Part shown: positions 27,341-36,491 of the stretch, piece after piece
Layout: each line of letters begins with the position of its first letter
Numbering within the stretch: position 1 is the first letter of the stretch
DNA from: Pseudomonadota bacterium
GTDB lineage: Bacteria > Pseudomonadota > Gammaproteobacteria > Burkholderiales > Burkholderiaceae_E
NCBI GenBank assembly: GCA_029779435.1
Contig: JAKPAM010000100.1
Coordinates: 1 to 64,000 of the forward strand
Length of the DNA: 64,000 nucleotides
Reading direction: 5' to 3'
Program-made: the position numbers and the translations under genes
Notes under the pieces: model-generated
The model's input: only the letters and a program-made list of their open reading frames with translations
Told to the model about the DNA's origin: nothing
The model's database searches: none

Positions 27341-28684
27341 ATGCCGATGACTGTTTCGATCCCCGCTCCCGATCGCTCGCGTTGGCGCGTCGCGCTGCTG
27401 CTCGCCGCGCCGCACCGTCTCGGCTTCTTCGCTGCAGCACTGATGATGGTGATGCTGGCGGCTTGGTGGGCGGCGATCATGGCCGCCGACACGCTGGGTG
27501 TCCCGCTGCCTTGGGTGGTCGTACGGCCCGCGGCGCACGCGTGGGCGATGACGATGGGCTTCATGCCTCTGTTCTTCGCCGGCTTCGTTTTCACCGCCGT
27601 GCCGAAGTGGTTGTCGCTGCGGCCGGTACCGGCACGCCGGCTGCGGATGCCGATCGCCTCGATGCTCATCGGCTGGCCGTGCGCGCTGATCGGTTTTCAT
27701 CGGTCGGCAGCGTTGGCCGCGTTCGGCGTCGGTATGGTCGCACTGGGTTGGAGCGTGGTCGGTGTGCGCTTCGGCGCGTTGGTGCGGGCCGGCCGGGTGC
27801 ACGATCGGCTGTTGCATCCGCGATTGATCGCTGCCGCGTGCGGTTTCGGGGCGCTGCTGTCGTGGGGAGCGGTGGCGGCGATCGCGATGGAGCAAGCCGC
27901 GCTGCTGCGCGCGCTGGCGCTGGCCGCGCTGTGGGGCTTCATCGCGCCGGTGTTCGTCGTCGCAACGGATCGGTTGATGCCTTACCTCGGCGGCGAGCCC
28001 CCGGTGGTGCCGGCGCGCTGGCATGAGGCGCCGCTATGGCTGGTGCTGACGCTGCTCGTCGCCGAGACGATGCGGGAGCTCGTCGACGGCGCCCTGACCA
28101 TCCGGCTCGGTGGGCCGGCAGGCGGCGTGGCCAGCGTGGGCGTGGATCCGTTGTCCGGCGGGGCGGCGGTCGTGATCGGGCCCGCCCTGTTCGGTATCGC
28201 CGAGGCCGCGGTCGCGTTGCTGTTGCTGGCCTTGTTGCTGCAGTGGCTGCGCCGCCAAGGGGTGCGTCAGCCGTTGACGACGATGCTGCTGATCAGTTTC
28301 GGCTGGCTCGGCACCGCGTTGGCGTTGCGGGCGGTGGCTCACGTTTGCCAGGCACTCGGCGTCGCCGCGGTGGCGGCCGGGCTCGAGACGGCCGCGTTGC
28401 ACGCGTTGGCGCTCGGCTATTTCGGCGGCATGGTGTTCGCGATGGCGACCCGGATCGCGGCGGGCCAGGCCGGCTGGCGCATCGCAGGCGACGTGATCGC
28501 GTGGCGCCTGTGGCTGCTCGCGCAGATCGCCGCGTGGGCGCGCGTCGCCGGCGCGCTGTGGCCGGGTGGCGCGATGGTTCTGCTACCGTTCGCCGCGCTG
28601 GCCTGGTTGCTGGCAACCGGCGGATGGGCATTGCGTCATGGCCGTTGGTTCGGCCGGCCGCGCGCCGATGGCCGGCCGGGCTGA
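27341..28684 (+). CDS. NnrS family membrane protein
   Basis: 447 residues and about twelve membrane spans. HRLGFFAAALMMVMLAAWWA, HAWAMTMGFMPLFFAGFVFTAVPKWL and the later HALALGYFGGMVFAMATRIAAG are conserved NnrS blocks with the histidines thought to bind haem and copper. NnrS is linked to nitric-oxide and nitrosative stress tolerance in denitrifiers and others. The ATG at 27341 begins the conserved region; the 63 preceding open codons are Arg/Ser-rich and probably not translated. No denitrification gene is in the window. Confidence 0.88.
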   Translation: MPMTVSIPAPDRSRWRVALLLAAPHRLGFFAAALMMVMLAAWWAAIMAADTLGVPLPWVVVRPAAHAWAMTMGFMPLFFAGFVFTAVPKWLSLRPVPARRLRMPIASMLIGWPCALIGFHRSAALAAFGVGMVALGWSVVGVRFGALVRAGRVHDRLLHPRLIAAACGFGALLSWGAVAAIAMEQAALLRALALAALWGFIAPVFVVATDRLMPYLGGEPPVVPARWHEAPLWLVLTLLVAETMRELVDGALTIRLGGPAGGVASVGVDPLSGGAAVVIGPALFGIAEAAVALLLLALLLQWLRRQGVRQPLTTMLLISFGWLGTALALRAVAHVCQALGVAAVAAGLETAALHALALGYFGGMVFAMATRIAAGQAGWRIAGDVIAWRLWLLAQIAAWARVAGALWPGGAMVLLPFAALAWLLATGGWALRHGRWFGRPRADGRPG

Positions 28685-28758
28685 ATCCGGCGGGATGACA
28701 GGCGCGCGCGTGGTCGGGGGAGTGGGCGCGTGTGCCGGCGGGATTCGCGTGATCCCGT

Positions 28759-29340
28759 TCACCCGCGCTGCGACGCGAAATGGCGATAGATCATCGTCGC
28801 ACTGCCGATCATCAGTTCGATCAGATCATCGCGCTGCTCGCGCGTGATCGCCGGTGACCGCCTCTCCGGATCCGGATCGTCTTCATGAATGATCCACATG
28901 ACCGGGAACAGCAAGCCCTCGGTCTCGCTGCCCGGCTCCATCGCCAGCAGCGTTTGCCACGAGTCCGGCCGCATGTAGACGCCGCGCATGAAGCCGAACG
29001 CCCAGTCGTTGCCGAGCACCTGCCCCTGATCGTCCTCGTAGAGGAACGCGCCGTACGCTTCATCGTGTTCGAGCGTGCGCTGCAAGGCGGCCGCGATCGT
29101 GTTCCAGTGGCGCATCAACAACCCGAAGATCGTATCGGCCTCGTCGAGATCATCGAAGCTCGGCTTGCCCAGGATCTCCGGCAGAAACTCGCTGGGTGGC
29201 ACCAGATCCGGTCCGCAGATCAGCGCGGTGAAGAATCCATCGAGCGTCTCGAGGTTCATCGTCGCGGCGTCGTGGGACGAGAGAAAGGTCTCGAGCCGGG
29301 CGAACTCGGCGTCGGTGAGGGGCGTGTTCAGTGCGTTCAT
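28759..29340 (-). CDS. YecA/UPF0149 family protein
   Basis: 193 residues from the ATG at 29338-29340. LTDAEFARLETFLSSHDA, LDGFFTALICGPDLVPPSEFLP and AFGFMRGVYMR are the UPF0149 pattern. There is no C-terminal SEC-C zinc motif, unlike many YecA proteins. Function unknown; it is convergent with nnrS. Confidence 0.85.
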   Translation of the reverse strand: MNALNTPLTDAEFARLETFLSSHDAATMNLETLDGFFTALICGPDLVPPSEFLPEILGKPSFDDLDEADTIFGLLMRHWNTIAAALQRTLEHDEAYGAFLYEDDQGQVLGNDWAFGFMRGVYMRPDSWQTLLAMEPGSETEGLLFPVMWIIHEDDPDPERRSPAITREQRDDLIELMIGSATMIYRHFASQRG

Positions 29341-29400
29341 CGGTGAACTATAGTCGCTGAACGGTCCGGCCGAACTGGACATCGACGACGTGCAGGGCTA

Positions 29401-29556
29401 TGGCGAGGACGCTACTCGGAATCGCTGTCGCCCCCGGGATGAGCGAATCCGCGCAACCACGGATCGATGTGTGCAATGTCGAAGGTTCCGGCCTCCAGCA
29501 TTCCGATCATCTCCGTATGGATCTGCATCGGCGACCGTCAGATAGTCGCGCGGCAC
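29401..29556 (-). pseudogene. Possible broken toxin gene downstream of the antitoxin
   Basis: Four bases after the antitoxin stop, a GTG (29554-29556) opens VPRDYLTVADA, which resembles the N-terminus of Doc-type toxins. The frame then loses coding character. A second frame continues with IHTEMIGMLEAGTFDIAHID and ends at TAG near 29401. I infer a frameshifted, truncated toxin; the family name is tentative. Confidence 0.35.
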
Positions 29557-29559
29557 CGC

Positions 29560-29799
29560 TTACTTCGCCAACTCGCGATAGAGGGCGTCGAACTCGTCCA
29601 GGCTCGCCGTGAATGCGGCCATTACATGCCGGCGTGGGCGCGCCCTTTGCTGCCGATCGATGTAGTCGCGCAGTGCGTCATCGAGCACGGCCTGGAATTG
29701 ACGCCCCTGGGTCTCGGCGATCTGGCGCAGCGCCGCCAGTACCTCAGGGGCGGCTTGAGAGGAGAATTTCTCGCGGGCGGGAGAAGTCATGCTGATCAT
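29560..29799 (-). CDS. Small antitoxin-like protein
   Basis: 79 residues (75 if Met4 is used). Helical and charged: PEVLAALRQIAETQGRQFQAV and the tail HVMAAFTASLDEFDALYREL. It has the size and position of a type II antitoxin, with a short N-terminal DNA-binding part and an extended toxin-wrapping tail. A broken toxin fragment follows directly. An inverted repeat ATCATGA/TCATGAT overlaps its start (29795-29822), the usual place of an autoregulatory operator. Confidence 0.6.
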   Translation of the reverse strand: MISMTSPAREKFSSQAAPEVLAALRQIAETQGRQFQAVLDDALRDYIDRQQRARPRRHVMAAFTASLDEFDALYRELAK

Positions 29800-29822
29800 G
29801 ATGAATCTTGACAGTTCATGAT
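29795..29822. promoter_or_regulatory. Inverted repeat over the antitoxin start
   Basis: ATCATGA (29795-29801), 14 bases, TCATGAT (29816-29822). It overlaps the ATG of the antitoxin-like gene and so fits autorepression by antitoxin. A TTGACA (29808-29813) for plus-strand transcription toward the ClC gene lies in the spacer. Confidence 0.45.
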
Positions 29823-29976
29823 AGATCAGGTCATTGCGCCGCGCCAGGAGCGTTGCGATCGTGACCGTCAGGTCGTCATGCCTTCGGGCGTAGCGGTGAA
29901 CCCGGCGTTTCGATCCGCCCGAGTTCAGCCGTCCCCGACTGCCGCGCCTCGACCTGGCTGTGCTTCAATCGCGGGC

Positions 29977-31785
29977 ATGCCAGCGCATCGCGATCCCGAT
30001 CACCCACTCGTCGATCGACCCAGCCGTTTCGAGGCCGCGGTGGAGCGTTTCCGGCTGCGCCTCGCGCACACCGATGCGCTGGTCGGCGTCTGCCTGCTGG
30101 CCGTGCTCGCAGGTCTGCTGACCGGCGTGGTGATCGTGGTCTTCCGGCTGCTGACGGAGAGGAGCCTCGTGTGGGCCGGGATCCTGCCGGGCATCGAACG
30201 ATTCGAGGCGCTCGATTGGGAATGGCGGATCGGGCTGGCCACCGGCGGCGGCCTGTTGATCGGCCTGCTGTTCCAGGCGATGCCGGCGGCTACCCGGCAG
30301 GTCGGGCCCGTCCATGTGATGGCGCGCCTGGCCAGCCATGGTGGGCGGATGCCGTGGGCCAACGCCGTGATGCAGTTCGTCGGCGGCGCGATCTCGATCA
30401 TCTCGGGCCATTCGGTGGGACGGGAAGGGCCGGTGATCCATGTCGGCGCCGCCAGCGCCAGCTTGTTCGGCCAATGGATGCGCGTGCCCAACAACAGCCT
30501 GCGCACGCTGGTCGCCTGCGGCGTGGCCGCATCGATCGCCGCATCGTTCAACACACCGATCGCGGGCGTGGTCTTCGCGATGGAAGTCGTGATGTTCGAG
30601 TACACGCTGTCCGGTTTCGCGCCGGTGATCCTGGCCGCTGTCAGCGCGACCTCGGTCAGTCGGCTGGTCTTCGGGCCGGACCCTGCCTTCGCCGTGCCTT
30701 CGTTCCAGTTGGCCTCTCTGCTGGAACTGCCGTGGGTCGTGCTGCTCGGATTGGTGATCGGCTGCTTCGCGGCGGCGTACGTCCATGGCATCGGCCTGGT
30801 CGAACGGCACACCGCGCGTGCGCCGCTGTGGCTGAGGATGACGAGCGCTGGCGTGCTGACCGGACTGTGCGCCGTCGTCGTACCCGAGGTAATGGGGCTG
30901 GGTTATGACACCGTGCAGATGGCCATGCTAGGACAGATCGGCCTCGCGTCGCTGATCCTGATCGCCGTGTTCAAGCTGGCGGCGACCATCGCCTGCGGAG
31001 GGCTGGGACTGCCCGGCGGAATGATCGGGCCGATGGTGGTGATCGGGGCGACGGTGGGCGGGGCGCTCGGCATCGTCGGTGATGCGCTGATGCCGGGATC
31101 GGGCGCGGCACCCGCGTTCTACGCGATGCTCGGCGTGGCCGCGATGATGGCGGCGAGCCTGCAAGCGCCGCTGGCCGGCCTGATGGCGATGCTCGAGTTG
31201 ACCGGCAACCCCAACGCCATCCTGCCTGGCATGGCGGCCGTGATCACCGCGTTCCTGATGTCGCGCGTCGTGTTCCGCCAGGAGCCGTTGTTCGTCTCCC
31301 TCCTTCACCTGCGCGGCATCGATCACCGGATCGATCCGGTGTTGCAGTCTCTCGAACGCACGGGTGTCGCCGCGGTGATGAGCCGTCGCTACGCGATCGT
31401 CGAGGGCAATGCCGACGTGCGGGATGCGCGGCGCCTGCTGGCCGGTTCACCGGACTGGGTGCTCATGGCCGACGGGGGCAGCATACGGGCGGTCTGGGGC
31501 GCCGACCAATTGGCTGCGCTGGTGGCGGCCAAGGGGGATGCCAGGGCGGATGCCGCGGCCGAGATGCCATTCGCCGCGCTGGATGCGGCGCCGTTCGCGA
31601 TGGCACCGCTACCCGCCACGCTGGGTGAAGCGCTCGCGCTGATGGACGAGGTCGGCGCCGACGTGGCGCTGGTCACCACCGATGGGGGCGCCCAGCCGGA
31701 TCGCCTGCACGGCGTGGTCAGTCGTCGTCAGATCGAATTCGGTGGGCGATCGATCAGCCGAAGTACGGATTGTTCGGCGACGTGA
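29977..31785 (+). CDS. ClC-family chloride channel/antiporter with C-terminal CBS region
   Basis: 602 residues from the ATG at 29977. The ClC selectivity motifs are in order: SGHSVGREGP (143-152, with the gating glutamate Glu150), GVAASIAASFNTPIAGVVFAMEV, and GGLGLPGGMIGPMVVIGA. About 10-11 membrane helices end near residue 440, then a soluble region with two CBS-like halves (AVMSRRYAIVEGNADVRDA and the C-terminal LHGVVSR). Presence of the gating Glu fits either a channel or a Cl-/H+ exchanger. The open frame upstream to 29818 is probably not translated. The 3' end overlaps the convergent DUF4148 copy 2 by 32 bases. Confidence 0.88.
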   Translation: MPAHRDPDHPLVDRPSRFEAAVERFRLRLAHTDALVGVCLLAVLAGLLTGVVIVVFRLLTERSLVWAGILPGIERFEALDWEWRIGLATGGGLLIGLLFQAMPAATRQVGPVHVMARLASHGGRMPWANAVMQFVGGAISIISGHSVGREGPVIHVGAASASLFGQWMRVPNNSLRTLVACGVAASIAASFNTPIAGVVFAMEVVMFEYTLSGFAPVILAAVSATSVSRLVFGPDPAFAVPSFQLASLLELPWVVLLGLVIGCFAAAYVHGIGLVERHTARAPLWLRMTSAGVLTGLCAVVVPEVMGLGYDTVQMAMLGQIGLASLILIAVFKLAATIACGGLGLPGGMIGPMVVIGATVGGALGIVGDALMPGSGAAPAFYAMLGVAAMMAASLQAPLAGLMAMLELTGNPNAILPGMAAVITAFLMSRVVFRQEPLFVSLLHLRGIDHRIDPVLQSLERTGVAAVMSRRYAIVEGNADVRDARRLLAGSPDWVLMADGGSIRAVWGADQLAALVAAKGDARADAAAEMPFAALDAAPFAMAPLPATLGEALALMDEVGADVALVTTDGGAQPDRLHGVVSRRQIEFGGRSISRSTDCSAT

Positions 31786-32083
31786 CCGGCGCCTTGTGCG
31801 ACAGCGCGTAGTCGCGATCGGCCTTGACTTCGGCGCGGGTCTTGCCCTGCGCGGGGGCCGGGGCGTTGGCCACGCGGCTGTCCGGATAGACGGCATTGAC
31901 GACGGCGTGGGTGGCGTTCAGGTACTCGTTACGCTCGGCCTGCACTTGGGCACGGGTGGTCGACGAGGCGACCGGTTGCTGGTTCCAGGGCAGTTGGTCG
32001 GCGGTCAGTTCACCGGCCTGTGCGGCGCCGATGGACAGAGAAAGCACGGAACCCAGGGCGATGGCAGCGAATTTGGTGTTCAT
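31754..32083 (-). CDS. DUF4148 small exported protein (copy 2)
   Basis: 109 residues, signal peptide ending AQA, then GELTADQLPWNQQPV. Nearly the same as copy 1 (10892-11218) except for an extra residue and scattered changes; both end in SP(N/D)NPY(F/V)G. It is convergent with, and overlaps, the end of the ClC gene, so the copy has inserted or been retained tightly. Function unknown. Confidence 0.88.
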   Translation of the reverse strand: MNTKFAAIALGSVLSLSIGAAQAGELTADQLPWNQQPVASSTTRAQVQAERNEYLNATHAVVNAVYPDSRVANAPAPAQGKTRAEVKADRDYALSHKAPVTSPNNPYFG

Positions 32084-32200
32084 GATCGAATCTCCTTTCG
32101 GAAGTCTGGGTCGGGCAGCGAAGTGCTGTGCGATGGGATAACTGTATGCCTGGGCAATTGTTTCCGAAACCAGTTCAACGGCAACCTGAGGTTTCCGAAA
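32084..32200 (-). promoter_or_regulatory. Conserved upstream region of DUF4148 copy 2
   Basis: Contains AAAGGAG before the ATG, the block complementary to GGGCAGCGAAGTGCTGTGCGA, CATACAGTTA and the palindrome AACCTGAGGTT at 32183-32193, all shared in the same order and spacing with copy 1. A TTTCGGAAAC block is repeated on each side of the palindrome here. Confidence 0.6.
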
Positions 32201-32224
32201 ATCCGCTTACTCGGTAGACGGAAA

Positions 32225-32320
32225 TCAGCCGGCGATCACCCGGGTGATTTCGTAGAGGTCGAGGGGAATGGATTCCGCGCTATTCCAGAGATCGAAATGA
32301 TCGTGGTGTCTTTCGAGGCG
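32225..32320 (-). pseudogene. N-terminal remnant of a 2OG-oxygenase-like gene
   Basis: This strand reads ESIPLDLYEITRVIAG then TGA. It matches ALPVDLYEITRLIAG at residues 9-23 of the large 2OG-Fe(II) oxygenase at 33473-36013. Nothing else of the gene remains. The rest of the gap up to 32445 holds only the leader of the Bug receptor, with AAGAAAGGAG before its ATG. Confidence 0.55.
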
Positions 32321-32445
32321 TGGCTACCGCCGCGCTCGGATAGCCGGGTCCAGCTCGGTTTGATCAATGAAATCCGGGGGCGTGACGTTCGAAGTGCATA
32401 AAGTCCCGTGCCAGATTCGTTGTTCAGTCAAGAAAGGAGATTCCG

Positions 32446-33435
32446 ATGACGACTCGTGAACGTTCGAACCGCCGCCTCTGGCTTCAGGCCGCCGGCGCAC
32501 TGACATTGGCGGGGGCCGGTCTGTCGCCGGCGCGCGCGCAGGGCGACATCGTGCGGATCATGCTGGGCTTTCCGGCGGGATCGTCGGTGGACGTCATCGC
32601 GCGGGTGATGGCGCCGCACATGTCCAAGACCTTGGGTAAGAACGTCATCGTCGAGAACAAGCCCGGTGCGTCGGGCACGATCGCGATACGGCAACTCGAG
32701 CAGATGGGGCCGGAGTCGCAGACTTATTCGTTCTACCCGACGACGACGATGATGGGCTTCGTGCTGCAAGGCCAGGAGCCGGTGCTGGAGAAGATCAGCG
32801 TTCTGACCGAGATGTACGAGCAGTTCTCCATCTTCGCGATCAATCCGAACCTGCCGCTGGTGGCGAACGTGAAGACGCTGAAAGACCTGGTCGACGTGGC
32901 CAGGGCCAATCCGGGCGCCATCAACTACAGCTCGGCGGGCGTCGGCAGCATCAGTCACCTGACGACCGAGAAGCTGTGCAATCTGACCGGAACGAAGATG
33001 CAGCACATCGCCTACAAGGGCAGCCAGCCTGCCTTGCAGGACTTCTTCGCCGGGCAATTGCACCTGGTGGTCATGGACCCGACCAATCTGGTGGCACACT
33101 TGAACACGCCCCGGCTGCGCGCGATCGCGCTCAATTATCCGCAGCGCATGCCGTACATGCCCGACGTGCCGACCACCGCGGAGGCCGGCTACAAGGAACT
33201 CGCGTCGGTGGTGGCGACGGTGATGTTCGTCGGCCCGCCGAACCTGCCGGACGACCAGTTCCGCACGATGCAGCAGGCCGTCCACCAGGCGATCGCCGAT
33301 CCGGCACTGAACAAGCGGATGCAGGAGTTGTATGCGCTGCCGAAGACGAGTACAGGGCCGGAGGCGCGGGCGTTGATGCAGCGGGATCTGGCGTTCTGGA
33401 AGAAGGTGATCAGCGAGAATGGGATCAAGCCGTAG
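32446..33435 (+). CDS. Bug-type tripartite tricarboxylate transporter substrate-binding protein
   Basis: 329 residues. The signal peptide has a twin-arginine NRRLWLQAAGAL and ends ARA, so Tat export is possible. VRIMLGFPAGSSVDVIARVMAP, VIVENKPGASGTIA and PDVPTTAEAGY are the hallmarks of the TctC/Bug family that is expanded in Burkholderiales. No TctA or TctB membrane subunit is next to it, which is common for this family. The ligand is likely a small carboxylate; it cannot be specified. Confidence 0.9.
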   Translation: MTTRERSNRRLWLQAAGALTLAGAGLSPARAQGDIVRIMLGFPAGSSVDVIARVMAPHMSKTLGKNVIVENKPGASGTIAIRQLEQMGPESQTYSFYPTTTMMGFVLQGQEPVLEKISVLTEMYEQFSIFAINPNLPLVANVKTLKDLVDVARANPGAINYSSAGVGSISHLTTEKLCNLTGTKMQHIAYKGSQPALQDFFAGQLHLVVMDPTNLVAHLNTPRLRAIALNYPQRMPYMPDVPTTAEAGYKELASVVATVMFVGPPNLPDDQFRTMQQAVHQAIADPALNKRMQELYALPKTSTGPEARALMQRDLAFWKKVISENGIKP

Positions 33436-33472
33436 GGGGTTGGGAGTTCGGCCGGTTCCATGATGGCTCCAC

Positions 33473-36013
33473 TCATTGCAGCGCTTCGATCCACGCGAGG
33501 TCATGCGCCCACGACCGTCGCGCGGCCGCATCCTGATCGAAGAGGGCGCGCGTCTTCTCCAGCACCAGAGTGAAGGGACGTCCTTGGCGACGCGTTACAT
33601 GCCGCACGGGCAGACCATGGGCGTCGATGGCGCCGTGGACGTGTGCGCGGCGCTGTTCGGCCAGCGGCCAATCGAGACGCTTATTACGCGGCGAGCGCAG
33701 GAAGTCCGTCAGCGTCTTGCACAGTTCGCACGTGCAGCGGATCGGTGTGTGGATCGACCAGTCGTCATCGTCGCGCGCGGGGCGGGCCAATCGGGCGGAC
33801 AGTGCCTGCGTGAGGCGTTGTCGCAGCGGTTCCAACCCGAGGTCGCGCCAAGTGTCACGCGAGGTCGGATCGGCGGTGTGGTTCCGGTCGGCGGCACGCA
33901 GTACGGCGAGTGGTAGTTGCAGGGGAACCGCGTCCGCGAGATCGGCGTCCAGATTCTTGTCCACGAAGCCAAGGATGGTGTCGCGCAACGCCGGCTGATC
34001 CGCGATGACGGCGCTTTCGATCAGCGCCAGCAGCGGTTCGCCGTAGCGCGAAAGCTGCTGCGCGGTGAGGTCGGCGTTGTCGAATCGATCGACCGTCTCG
34101 ATGCGCTGCCGCAGACAGGCCCATCGGTTCGCCAGGATTTCCGCGGCCAGCACGCGACCCGCGGCCGGCAAATCACCATTGGTTCTCGCGCATAGCGCGC
34201 GGATGAGCGTGCTTAGCGTGGTGGACAGCCAGGCGTGAATGGATTCGCCCGGCTCATGGTGCCTGGGCTTCGCCTGCCACGCGTCCAGCACGGCGCGCAC
34301 GCTGATGAGCCCATGCGTGTCGAGCAGTTCGACGAAATGCGGTACGGCGTCCCGGGACAGATCGACGAGGCGGAATGGCGCCAGCAAGGCGTTGCCGATG
34401 TCGGACAATGCCGCCTCGTCGAGGCGCGTGACCAATGGCAGCGTGGCGGTAAGCAGCGCCGACCGCTCTCGCTGCTCTGGATGGTCGTTGGCTCCCTCGC
34501 CGGTTATGACCGATGTTTCTGTGTCTGCTTCTGTGTCCGTTTCCGCGTCGGCTTCGGCTCCCCACCCGGTCCGCGTCACGACATCCGGCCAGAACTGCAA
34601 GATCCGGCGCGCCTGCTCCCGGGCCTTGTCACGACCGTCGCTGGCCAGGATCCGCGTGATCTCGTCGATTGCCCAGCGGGCCGAGGACTTTGCACGAATC
34701 ACGAAGTCGTGCGCGCGCGGCCACATCACGATCGCGGCGCGGTGATACCAGTAATCGACGGTGTTGCCCGCGTTGCCGGTAAAGCCCTCGTGCTCGGACT
34801 CGAACGGCTCGCAGTCGATCGACGGCTTCGTGTAGCAGACCTCGCGATCGTGAACGTCGACGGAAACACGTTTGACCGCGCGGCTGCCAGGAGCGACCCA
34901 GTAACGCAGTTCGATCCCGCCGTCGATGCGTTCGAGCAGTTCGTAGTCCTCCTCGTCGCGATCGACATAATTCTCGTCATCATCATCGAAATCATCGTCA
35001 TCCAGGTCGTCCTCGTCATCGAAGCCGCGATAGCGTCCATGACGGCCGTAGCCCGAATAGTCGTCCTGGCAACTCCACGTCTCGTGCACGTCGGCCAACG
35101 CGAGATAGATCTCGCAGTCCAGACGCTTGGCCACTTCGCGCAAGGTGGCGGCCCGCAGCACATCGGCATTCTTGAGGCGATCCCAGTCGAGCCCGTGCTG
35201 CGTGTATTCGTGATCCAGCAGATAGACGAACCGGTCGGGCGGCGCCGCGTGTCGATCTTCTGCCCAGCGCGGTGCTCGCGGCGCTTCGAACCAGGATCGC
35301 ATCCGTTCGGCTAGCACGTCGATGCGCGCCGCGGACGGCGCGTCCTGCACCGCCGCCTTCCGGACGATCAGGTTCCAGGTCAGCACGACGCGATGGCCGC
35401 TGGTGATCGGACGGATCTCGTGGCGGCAGTCGGCGTAGAACGCGACGACGCTCAACTCGCTCGCGGAGCCGGTCGACACCAGCGATTCGTCGTGATGCCG
35501 GATCACGAACTCGCCGCCCTTGAAGCGTGACGGCAGGCCGACGACCAGCGTGCCGATCATGCCGTCCTCCTTCTCGGAGTCCTGGTGCGTCGCGAAGAAC
35601 TGCCCGGTCGAGTAGACCAGCAGATTGTGCAGCCGCGCTTCGAGATCGCATCCCAGGGGTAGACCGAGATCGCGCCGAATGCGCGCGAGGGTCTTGTCCA
35701 GGATTGGTCGCCATTGCCGCGAGATCGTGACTCGGTCTCCCGGAATTTCCCAGGTATCGCGAACGGTCGGGTCGAGCAGCGTCTGGTCTTTCAGGCCGTA
35801 GCGGGCGGGTTGAGCGATTTTCTGGAGTTTTCGTGTCGTGGCGGCCAGGACCGGCAATGGGATTTGGCCGGCGCCTTCGACGGCGATCTCGAGGTCGTCC
35901 TCCGGCAGGGTGAAGCGCGTTGCGAACGAGCCCTTCGGCTCGACGCCGGCGATCAGCCGGGTTATCTCGTAGAGATCGACGGGAAGAGCGTCCAGTGGGT
36001 CGGTGTGGGGCAT
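33473..36013 (-). CDS. Large 2OG-Fe(II) oxygenase-domain protein
   Basis: 846 residues from the ATG at 36011-36013. The dioxygenase core lies at about 125-215: FFATHQDSEKEDGMIGTLVV gives His143 and Asp145, and FYADCRHEIRPITSGHRVVLTW gives His198 and the 2OG-binding Arg208. This is the prolyl-4-hydroxylase-like fold. An acidic run of Asp/Glu (about 330-370) and a long helical C-terminal region of about 450 residues follow, with no named domain and a Cys pair (CTCELCK) near residue 770. Hydroxylation target unknown. The gene stands next to decaying genes but is itself intact. Confidence 0.8.
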   Translation of the reverse strand: MPHTDPLDALPVDLYEITRLIAGVEPKGSFATRFTLPEDDLEIAVEGAGQIPLPVLAATTRKLQKIAQPARYGLKDQTLLDPTVRDTWEIPGDRVTISRQWRPILDKTLARIRRDLGLPLGCDLEARLHNLLVYSTGQFFATHQDSEKEDGMIGTLVVGLPSRFKGGEFVIRHHDESLVSTGSASELSVVAFYADCRHEIRPITSGHRVVLTWNLIVRKAAVQDAPSAARIDVLAERMRSWFEAPRAPRWAEDRHAAPPDRFVYLLDHEYTQHGLDWDRLKNADVLRAATLREVAKRLDCEIYLALADVHETWSCQDDYSGYGRHGRYRGFDDEDDLDDDDFDDDDENYVDRDEEDYELLERIDGGIELRYWVAPGSRAVKRVSVDVHDREVCYTKPSIDCEPFESEHEGFTGNAGNTVDYWYHRAAIVMWPRAHDFVIRAKSSARWAIDEITRILASDGRDKAREQARRILQFWPDVVTRTGWGAEADAETDTEADTETSVITGEGANDHPEQRERSALLTATLPLVTRLDEAALSDIGNALLAPFRLVDLSRDAVPHFVELLDTHGLISVRAVLDAWQAKPRHHEPGESIHAWLSTTLSTLIRALCARTNGDLPAAGRVLAAEILANRWACLRQRIETVDRFDNADLTAQQLSRYGEPLLALIESAVIADQPALRDTILGFVDKNLDADLADAVPLQLPLAVLRAADRNHTADPTSRDTWRDLGLEPLRQRLTQALSARLARPARDDDDWSIHTPIRCTCELCKTLTDFLRSPRNKRLDWPLAEQRRAHVHGAIDAHGLPVRHVTRRQGRPFTLVLEKTRALFDQDAAARRSWAHDLAWIEALQ

Positions 36014-36030
36014 GAGCTTCAATCGTGGGC

Positions 36031-36090
36031 GCTGGGTGTCATGCGGCCATATTGCCAGCCCAATCCGTCGGTTGCCGGGAAGGCGGCTGC
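36031..36090. repeat. 60-bp imperfect repeat, copy A
   Basis: By hand alignment 45 of 60 positions match copy B at 37997-38056, in direct orientation, without gaps. The shared core includes CTGGGTGTCAT, GGCCAT, CCAGCC and GTCGGTTG. It marks the point where the 2H phosphoesterase loses its C-terminus. Confidence 0.6.
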
Positions 36091-36488
36091 GCGATCGGCG
36101 CCAGATCGTCATCGTCGATCTGGCCGGCAAGCACGAAAGGACCATTCGATCGGCCGAAGGTCATCGCGCGGTTGAACCGTACATCGAAGGCCGACATGTG
36201 CACACTATCCGCCGCCCAGCATGCCGCGGATAGTGCCCGGTCGTCGAGCGCGGAGCCGAGGAACACCAGCGTCACATGCAGCCGCGCCACGTCGTTCCGT
36301 CGGACGGTCAGGCCGGCCGAATGCATGCACTGCGTGGCTTCGCTCATCAGCCGTGGAACGTCGGCCTCGTCGGGCAGCAGTGCGAAGAAGATGTTGTGAT
36401 TCGGCGCCCCCTGACCGGTGGGCCTCGCAGCTGCCCATTGATCGCCGGAAGCGGGAAGGCCGCCGAACAGGGGTAGTTGGACGAGCAT
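36039..36488 (-). pseudogene. 2H phosphoesterase (ThpR/LigT-like), truncated
   Basis: 149 residues. The start HNIFFALLPDEADVP and the first HxT motif RLHVTLVFLG match RNA 2',3'-cyclic phosphodiesterases. After GPFVLAGQ the second HxT motif, which completes the active site, is missing. The sequence runs instead into the 60-bp repeat at 36031-36090. Full-length relatives are about 180 residues. It starts three bases after the yaiI stop, so it was probably co-transcribed with it. Likely inactive. Confidence 0.65.
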
Positions 36489-36491
36489 GGG

